In this document: one piece after another, positions 14,617-18,994 of the stretch
How positions within the stretch are numbered: the first letter of the stretch is position 1
How the letters are laid out: every line of letters starts with the position of its first letter
NCBI GenBank assembly: GCA_002452295.1
Contig: DKEX01000135.1
Span: forward strand, 38,346 to 57,339
Source of the DNA: Firmicutes bacterium UBA6811
Lineage (GTDB): Bacteria > Bacillota > SHA-98 > UBA4971
Length of the DNA: 18,994 bases
Direction of reading: 5' to 3'
Notes under the pieces: model-generated
Databases searched by the model: none
Told to the model about the DNA's origin: nothing
Seen by the model: only the letters and a program-made list of their open reading frames with translations
Made by a program: the position numbers and the translations under genes

Positions 14617-15138
14617 ATGTCAGTTTCGGTCGATCCAGTCAGCCAGGCCGCAGGCGCCCAGGAGAACTCTGACGCCGGGGGCAGCGCTAGACACGTCGTC
14701 GTGTTCCAGCTCGGCAGGGAGCTTTACGCCGTCGGCATCAGCGACGTCCGGGAGATAGTACGCATGCAACCCATCACCCCTGTGCCGAGCGCCCCCGGCT
14801 ACGTGCAGGGCGTGGTCAACCTGCGCGGCCAGGTCATCCCCGTGCTGAACCTCGCCGCGCGCCTGGGGCTTCCCGCGCAGCCTGTCACGCCCGCGACCCG
14901 CATCATGGTGGTTCAGGCCGGGCAGGACATCATCGGGATGATCGTTGACTCGGTGGTGAAGGTGGCTCACATACCGGCGCAGGACGTCGAAAGGCCTGAG
15001 GCTCTCGCAAGAGAAGGGGCGGGCCTTGCGTATGTCGTGGGAATCGCCAGGGCGGAGGACAGGCTCATCACTCTGATCGATCTGGAGCAGGCCCTTTCAT
15101 TTGCTTCCACACCCGGGCAAGCGCAGCGAAATCCGTGA
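14617..15138 (+). CDS. cheW: Chemotaxis coupling protein CheW
   Basis: Adaptor that links receptors to the kinase CheA. The 173-residue product has the CheW fold pattern: VVFQLGRELYAVGISDVREIVRMQPITPVPSAPGYVQGVVNLRGQVIPVLNL (split by short loops) and a closing ARAEDRLITLIDLEQAL. A Gln/Ala/Ser-rich tail of about 25 residues precedes the domain. ATG at 14617 has GGAG ten bases upstream. It follows the receptor gene by 58 bp and is probably co-transcribed from the sigma-28 promoter. Its last 71 bases overlap the 3' end of csrA on the other strand. The CheW domain ends before most of that overlap. Confidence 0.95.
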   Translation: MSVSVDPVSQAAGAQENSDAGGSARHVVVFQLGRELYAVGISDVREIVRMQPITPVPSAPGYVQGVVNLRGQVIPVLNLAARLGLPAQPVTPATRIMVVQAGQDIIGMIVDSVVKVAHIPAQDVERPEALAREGAGLAYVVGIARAEDRLITLIDLEQALSFASTPGQAQRNP

Positions 15139-15337
15139 GGGTGGCGCACGACGCCTCCTCGTTCTCCCGCTTTATCTCCTCGTAGATCTCCTCGCGGTAG
15201 ATCTTGAGGTCGGCAGGGGCGGTGATCCCCAGTTTCACGTAGGCCCTGCCGACCTTCGTGTCCACCGAGATCACCGTGACCTTGATGTCGTCGGCGATGA
15301 TTACGCTCTCACCGCTCCTGCGCGTCAGAACAAGCAC
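15068..15337 (-). CDS. csrA: Carbon storage regulator CsrA, RNA-binding translational repressor
   Basis: Dimeric RNA-binding protein that recognises GGA in hairpins. In Bacillus its main target is the flagellin mRNA, and FliW sequesters it (known). The 89-residue product shows the conserved start MLVLTRRSGESVII, VKLGITAPADLKIYREEIYEEIKRENEEA, including the key Arg of the IYREE motif. It is longer than most Bacillota CsrA proteins; the last 23 residues lie in the region antisense to cheW. The GTG start lies inside the end of fliW (29-bp overlap) behind a weak ribosome site, suggesting translational coupling to fliW. It is the last gene of the minus-strand che/fliW unit, and no terminator is visible before the overlap. 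Confidence 0.95.
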   Translation of the reverse strand: MLVLTRRSGESVIIADDIKVTVISVDTKVGRAYVKLGITAPADLKIYREEIYEEIKRENEEASCATLTDFAALARVWKQMKGPAPDRSE

Positions 15338-15752
15338 CGGCCAACCCGACCTTTCCGACCTTTCGCTCGCGGACGTCTTCTGGGAAGAGATGCGCGGCCA
15401 GCGGATAGCTGGACCCGCGCAGTGGCACCTGCCTGCCCCGACCGGAGCGCGCGTTCACGACGAGCGGGGCGAACAGGTTTGCCGTGGCCGAGAGAGGGTC
15501 GTCAGGCACCGCAACGATCACGAAGAAAAGCACGTCGTCCTCGCCGCCTGCAAGCTCGGGAGCAGAAGAGCCTTCGCAGGCAACGTCCGGCGCGTAATCC
15601 GGCCAGAAGAGAAACGGGTCTACCACGATAAAGGCAAGGTTACCCGAGGTCGCCCGCAGCCACCTGAACGGACCGGGCTCACCCGAATCAACAAGCTCAT
15701 AGTCGTGGACATCCTCGAACCCGAAAAGCCCGTCCTCCAACACGATCCTCAC
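15309..15752 (-). CDS. fliW: Flagellar assembly factor FliW, CsrA antagonist
   Basis: FliW binds either flagellin or CsrA. When cytoplasmic flagellin runs low, FliW is free and inhibits CsrA, restoring flagellin translation (established in Bacillus subtilis). Family marks are LEDGLFGFEDVHDYELVD near the start, PFRWLRATSGNLAFIVVDPF, DDVLFFVIVAVPDDP and ATANLFAPLVVNARSGRGRQV. GTG at 15752 is chosen because AAGGAGG lies eight bases before it, giving 147 residues. A GTG at 15761 would sit inside the ribosome site. FliW proteins usually carry about 15 more N-terminal residues, and the same frame upstream (15776-15753) encodes IRAKEVGR, which resembles that missing strand (see findings). It overlaps csrA. 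Confidence 0.92.
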   Translation of the reverse strand: MRIVLEDGLFGFEDVHDYELVDSGEPGPFRWLRATSGNLAFIVVDPFLFWPDYAPDVACEGSSAPELAGGEDDVLFFVIVAVPDDPLSATANLFAPLVVNARSGRGRQVPLRGSSYPLAAHLFPEDVRERKVGKVGLAGACSDAQER

Positions 15753-15803
15753 CCGGCCCACCTCCTTCGCCCGGATCGTCCGTAGCCCCCAGGCCGCGGC
15801 CGC

Positions 15804-16772
15804 TCACTCAATCGCGGTTATGAGCGTGGTCTGATGCTCGGGTCGGGCGAGGTCGATCTCCTCGGACGTCTCCACCTGCCTGCCGTCTTCCTCCTTGACC
15901 ACCCGCACGACCGGGCGCGTGACCATGCCGCGGGAGAGCCGCGTCACAACCGCAAGCTCGCCCGTGCTGAGGCGCACGAGCGCCCCCTCCGGGAACGGCG
16001 AGACACAACCCAGCATCGTCCTGACCACGTCCTTGTCAAACTCGAAGCCGGCCGCGCTCATCATGTAGTCCACCACCTCGCCCGGCGTCATGTTCCTGTC
16101 GAGGTGGGACCGGATGAGCATGGTGCTGAATTCGTCAGCGCACGCCACTATCCGCGAGTAGGGGTGGATGTCCGACCCGCGGAGCCCCCTCGGGTAGCCG
16201 CTGCCGTCCATCCTCTCGTGGTGCTGGGCCACGATAGCCTTGGTGAACGCCGAGACCCTGGGATGCTGCCGGAGCACCCTCACGCCCAGCTCAGGGTGAA
16301 CACGCGCCTTCTCCATGTCCTCGGCCGCCAGCCCCTCGCCCTCCCTGTAATCCACGGGCACCGGGACCAGCGCCATCCCCACATCGTGCAAGAGCGCCCC
16401 GAGGCCGATGTCAACGACGCGCGCCCTCTCGCCCATGGCAAGGGCGATCGCCACCGAGAACACCGCCACGTCGAACGGGTGCGCGTACTCGTATTCATCC
16501 GGCTGGTCAAAGACGGTCCACGAGGCCAGGACGTGCAAAGGCAGGTTCGACACGTCAGACCTGATGCCCTCGACGACCTCAACCAGGTCATCGTAGGGAG
16601 GCTCAACGGTCGGGGCGCCCGCCTGCCTGAGCTGCACAATGAGATCCTGCATAAGCTCGAAGGCACGGTCTCGCACGGCCGCCGAGACGACGCTCATCCC
16701 TCCTGTGTTCAAGAGAACCACCTCGGTAAGACCTGATCGTTTCGCTGCCTGCGCCGCGCCACGGAGCGCCAC
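15804..16772 (-). CDS. HD-GYP domain protein (cyclic-di-GMP phosphodiesterase family), N-terminus shortened
   Basis: HD-GYP proteins hydrolyse the second messenger cyclic-di-GMP, which often controls motility. In 322 residues the metal ligands are present: H98 (YAHPF), H129-D130 (LLHDVG), H159 (RVHPELG), H184-H185 (AQHHER) and D213; GSGYP is at 190-194. The usual Lys after HDxG is Met133. The family normally has an extra N-terminal domain, and here only its last strand (SGLTEVVLLN, about 13-22) remains. The start is uncertain: GTG at 16772 lacks a ribosome site, TTG at 16712 has GAGGTG six bases upstream, and ATG at 16697 abuts AGGAGG. It sits between cheR and fliW, presumably in one transcript. 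About 80 residues after the HD-GYP core form a C-terminal beta-rich extension. Confidence 0.88.
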   Translation of the reverse strand: MALRGAAQAAKRSGLTEVVLLNTGGMSVVSAAVRDRAFELMQDLIVQLRQAGAPTVEPPYDDLVEVVEGIRSDVSNLPLHVLASWTVFDQPDEYEYAHPFDVAVFSVAIALAMGERARVVDIGLGALLHDVGMALVPVPVDYREGEGLAAEDMEKARVHPELGVRVLRQHPRVSAFTKAIVAQHHERMDGSGYPRGLRGSDIHPYSRIVACADEFSTMLIRSHLDRNMTPGEVVDYMMSAAGFEFDKDVVRTMLGCVSPFPEGALVRLSTGELAVVTRLSRGMVTRPVVRVVKEEDGRQVETSEEIDLARPEHQTTLITAIE

Positions 16773-16780
16773 GGAGCGCC
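16761..16780. repeat. Tandem 10-bp repeat at the cheR/HD-GYP junction
   Basis: ACGGAGCGCC occurs twice in a row (16761-16770, 16771-16780), flanked by partial copies (GCGCC before, ACG after). It lies exactly where the HD-GYP N-terminal domain appears to be missing and just after the cheR stop. Such repeats often mark slippage or deletion points. Confidence 0.6.
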
Positions 16781-16787
16781 ACGCCGC

Positions 16788-17576
16788 CTACGCGGCAGGG
16801 TCCCGCTTCCGGTAGAAGAACGGCGATATGAGCTCGAACCCAAGCTCGGGCGCGGCCATTATGGTCTCGGTGCCCCCGATGAACAGGACCCCTCCAGGAC
16901 GCAGGCTTGCATGGAACCCCCTGAACACCCGCGCCTTGGCCTCGTCGGTGAAGTAGATCATGACGTTCCGGCACAGGATGAGGTCGCAGTCCTGCTCATA
17001 CGAATCGGCCAGCAGGTTGTGGGGCCGGAACTCGACCATCTGTCGCACCGGGTCTTTCAGCCTGAGCTTGTCCCCGTCCACCGTGAAGTATTTCTGCACG
17101 AGCTCCGGCTTTACCTCCTTGACATCGTCGCGCGTGTACACCGCCTCGCGCGCAAGCCGGAGCGCGGATGCGTTTATGTCGGTGCCGATTATGCGATGCC
17201 TCACCCCGGGAGTATGCTCGCTCAGTATTATGGCGATACTGTAAGGCTCCTGGCCCGTGGAACACCCCGCCGACCATATCTTGAGGGACCGACGCGCCTT
17301 GAGGAGCCCCGGCAAGACCGACCCGGCCAGCTCATCATACTTCTCGCGGTTCCTGAAGAAGCTGGACACGTTTATGGTCACGAAGTCCACGAAATCCCGC
17401 AGCAACGCGGGCTCCGCCTCCATGGCCTGCCAGTAGTCGAAAAGGCTCGCGTGCCCCGACCTCGTGAGGGCTGCGGTGAGCCTGCGCTTCATCTGGTTCT
17501 CCTTGTAGCAGCCGAGATCGATTCCTGCCGCCTGCATGACCCTTCTTCGGAAAAGCCCGTAGTCCATCTCTTGCAC
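16788..17576 (-). CDS. cheR: Chemotaxis protein methyltransferase CheR
   Basis: Transfers methyl groups from S-adenosylmethionine to receptor glutamates during adaptation. The 262-residue protein has the N-terminal helical domain (1-75) with RRVMQAAGIDL and the TINVSSFFRN motif (about 68-77). The methyltransferase domain carries the cofactor loop IWSAGCSTGQEPYS (100-113), the GTDIN strand and NVMIYF. The C-terminus ends normally in ELGFELISPFFYRKRDPAA. GTG at 17576 is followed three codons later by ATG. GGGAG is 11 bases before GTG, so GTG is slightly favoured. It lies 48 bp after cheB. Confidence 0.95.
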   Translation of the reverse strand: MQEMDYGLFRRRVMQAAGIDLGCYKENQMKRRLTAALTRSGHASLFDYWQAMEAEPALLRDFVDFVTINVSSFFRNREKYDELAGSVLPGLLKARRSLKIWSAGCSTGQEPYSIAIILSEHTPGVRHRIIGTDINASALRLAREAVYTRDDVKEVKPELVQKYFTVDGDKLRLKDPVRQMVEFRPHNLLADSYEQDCDLILCRNVMIYFTDEAKARVFRGFHASLRPGGVLFIGGTETIMAAPELGFELISPFFYRKRDPAA

Positions 17577-17624
17577 GTTGTCTGCAACTCCCGATGCGCC
17601 TAGTCTTGCTGTCGCTTCCTCTCG

Positions 17625-18710
17625 CTACCCGATTCTCTCGACCATCTCCAGGATAGCGCCAGCCACCTCGTGGAGAGGAACCACGACGTCTGCCAGCCCC
17701 TGCTCGATTGCGGCCCTTGGCATGCCGTATATCACGCACGTCGACTCGTGCTCCGCGACGGTGCTGCCGCCCGCGGCCTTGATGGCGGCCATTCCGGACG
17801 CGCCGTCCCGGCCCATGCCCGTGAGCACAACCCCCACGAGCCGGTCTCCATAGACGCGCGCCGCGGACTCCATGGTGGTGTCGACCGAGGGCCTCACGCC
17901 GTTGCGCGGCGGGTCGGTGGAGAGCGCCACCTCCCCATCGCCGGTCACTGACATGTGGTGGCCGCCCGGCGCGACCAGGGCGACCCCGTCGGCTACCCTG
18001 TCGCCAGCACCGGCCTCCTTCACAGCGATGGCCGATGCCTCGTCGAGCCGGGTCGCGAGCGATCTCGTGAACCCCGGGGGCATGTGCTGCACCACGAGGA
18101 TCCCTGCGCCGATGTCCACCGGGAGAGCGGTAAGCACCTGGTTGAGCGCCGAAGGCCCGCCGGTGGACGAGCCGATCACCACGGCGATATCTGATTCCTT
18201 GCCCGGGGGCGTTTTCTGGCGCACTCCGCGCACAAGCCTGTCCGGAGCCGTCCGCCCCGCAGGGGTCGGCGCCGCGGCCATCATGCCGCGCTTCACCGGG
18301 TGCACCCTCGCCCGCGCCGCCAGCTTCACCTTCGTGACTAGCAAATCCCGAATCTCGCCAAGGCCCACCGTCATCGAGTGCGAGGGCTTCGGAACGAAAT
18401 CAACGGCTCCCAGCTCCAGCGCCTCGATGGTGGTGGCCGCGCCCTCCTGGGTCAGGGCGCTCAGCATCACCACGGGGATGGGGCGCTCGCCAATGATGGC
18501 TTGCAGGGCCGCAAGGCCGTCCATCACCGGCATCTCGACGTCCATCGTGATCACGTCAGGCTGGAGGGCGCGGGCCTTTTCGACCGCCGCCCTGCCGTCG
18601 CGAGCGACGTCAACCACGGTGATGTCGGGATCTGACCCCAACATATCTGAAACTACCTTGCGTGTAAAGGCTGAGTCGTCAACGACAAGCACTCTGATTG
18701 GCAAGTCCAC
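17625..18710 (-). CDS. cheB: Chemotaxis response regulator and methylesterase CheB
   Basis: Removes receptor methyl groups, and deamidates glutamines, when phosphorylated by CheA. The 361-residue protein has a receiver domain (1-120) with D11/D12, phospho-acceptor D57 in VITMDVEMPVMDG, and KP at 108-109. A linker (about 130-170) leads to the methylesterase domain with the full catalytic triad: Ser182 (IGSSTGG), His209 (VQHMPPG) and Asp302 (GMGRDG). The open frame extends to 18869, but GTG at 18710 is chosen because it begins directly before the receiver (MDLPIRVLVVDDS) and has AGGAG ten bases upstream. It lies between cheY and cheR in one minus-strand unit. Confidence 0.95.
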   Translation of the reverse strand: MDLPIRVLVVDDSAFTRKVVSDMLGSDPDITVVDVARDGRAAVEKARALQPDVITMDVEMPVMDGLAALQAIIGERPIPVVMLSALTQEGAATTIEALELGAVDFVPKPSHSMTVGLGEIRDLLVTKVKLAARARVHPVKRGMMAAAPTPAGRTAPDRLVRGVRQKTPPGKESDIAVVIGSSTGGPSALNQVLTALPVDIGAGILVVQHMPPGFTRSLATRLDEASAIAVKEAGAGDRVADGVALVAPGGHHMSVTGDGEVALSTDPPRNGVRPSVDTTMESAARVYGDRLVGVVLTGMGRDGASGMAAIKAAGGSTVAEHESTCVIYGMPRAAIEQGLADVVVPLHEVAGAILEMVERIG

Positions 18711-18745
18711 CGGGTTCAGTCTCCTTTTGGCTCGTTGGCAGGAGG

Positions 18746-18994
18746 TCACCCGACCAGCTTCTTGAGGGACGCAAGCATCTTGTCCGGATCGAAAGGCTTC
18801 AGGAGATAGTCGCGCGCGCCGGCCATGATGGCCTCCATGACCAGCGACTGCTGGCCCACCGCCGTGCACATTATGACCTTCGCCTGCGGGTCTCGCTTCT
18901 TGATCTCCTTGAGCGCGGCGAGCCCGTCCATGACAGGCATGGTGATGTCCATGAGCACCGCATCCGGGGACATCGCCACGTATTTCTTCACGGC
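18746..18994 (-). CDS. cheY: Chemotaxis response regulator CheY (partial, start outside window)
   Basis: Single-domain receiver that carries the phosphate signal from CheA to the flagellar switch. Only the C-terminal 82 residues are in the window. They contain the phospho-acceptor in VLMDITMPVMDG, the switch Thr in IMCTAVGQQS and the conserved Lys in LLKPFDPDK. The CTAVGQQS and ARDYLLKPF patterns are typical of Bacillus-type CheY rather than of general regulators. No output domain follows before the stop. It precedes cheB by 35 bp. Confidence 0.88.
   Translation of the reverse strand, partial: AVKKYVAMSPDAVLMDITMPVMDGLAALKEIKKRDPQAKVIMCTAVGQQSLVMEAIMAGARDYLLKPFDPDKMLASLKKLVG

Noticed and set aside
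13118..14617. 499-codon minus-strand open frame across the chemoreceptor
   Set aside because: It is a shadow frame opposite an unmistakable chemoreceptor coiled coil, rich in Ala/Ser/Met as expected from the complement of its codons.
18711..18869. 53-codon N-terminal extension of CheB
   Set aside because: It runs antisense-like over cheY coding sequence in another frame. The CheB receiver begins properly at GTG 18710 with its own ribosome site.

Overview
The window reads as part of the chromosome of a high-G+C, motile member of the Bacillota (clostridial or Limnochordia-like). I infer this from the gene set: CsrA/FliW control of flagellin, FlaG, a Bacillus-type CheY, strong AGGAGG ribosome sites and frequent GTG/TTG starts. 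The genus cannot be named from sequence alone. No rRNA, tRNA, CRISPR array, transposase or phage gene was seen.

Layout. (1) 1-2836, plus strand: the end of a sugar-type ABC importer locus, with a MalG-like permease, a 482-bp gap holding two palindromes, then a family-1 solute-binding protein. (2) 2880-6233, minus strand: a two-component pair, an NtrC-type sigma-54 activator followed by its GAF/PAS histidine kinase. (3) 6394-12348, minus strand: a late flagellar block read as glycosyltransferase-TPR protein, flagellin (hag), fliS, flaG, fliD and a FliT/FlgN-like chaperone. (4) 12678-15138, plus strand: a chemoreceptor and cheW. (5) 15068-18994, minus strand: cheY (partial), cheB, cheR, an HD-GYP protein, fliW and csrA. 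csrA and cheW run tail to tail and overlap by 71 bp.

How it works together. Three sequences match the sigma-28 (SigD/FliA) consensus TAAA-N15-GCCGATAA. One is perfect and serves the glycosyltransferase; the others lie before flagellin and before the chemoreceptor. Flagellin, its likely glycosyltransferase and a receptor therefore appear to share the late motility regulon. The flagellin mRNA has a leader of about 200 nt with a near-consensus CsrA site on its ribosome site and a second GGA-in-a-hairpin site upstream. With fliW and csrA also present, the whole FliW-CsrA-flagellin feedback circuit is visible in one window. The che genes supply receptor methylation and demethylation, and the HD-GYP protein suggests a link to cyclic-di-GMP.

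I found no wholly new system. The points most worth checking are the regulatory DNA/RNA (hag leader, divergent sigma-28 promoters, the 26-bp palindrome before the binding protein) and local remodelling: the csrA/cheW overlap, and fliW and HD-GYP genes whose recognisable homology reaches to or past their usable start codons.
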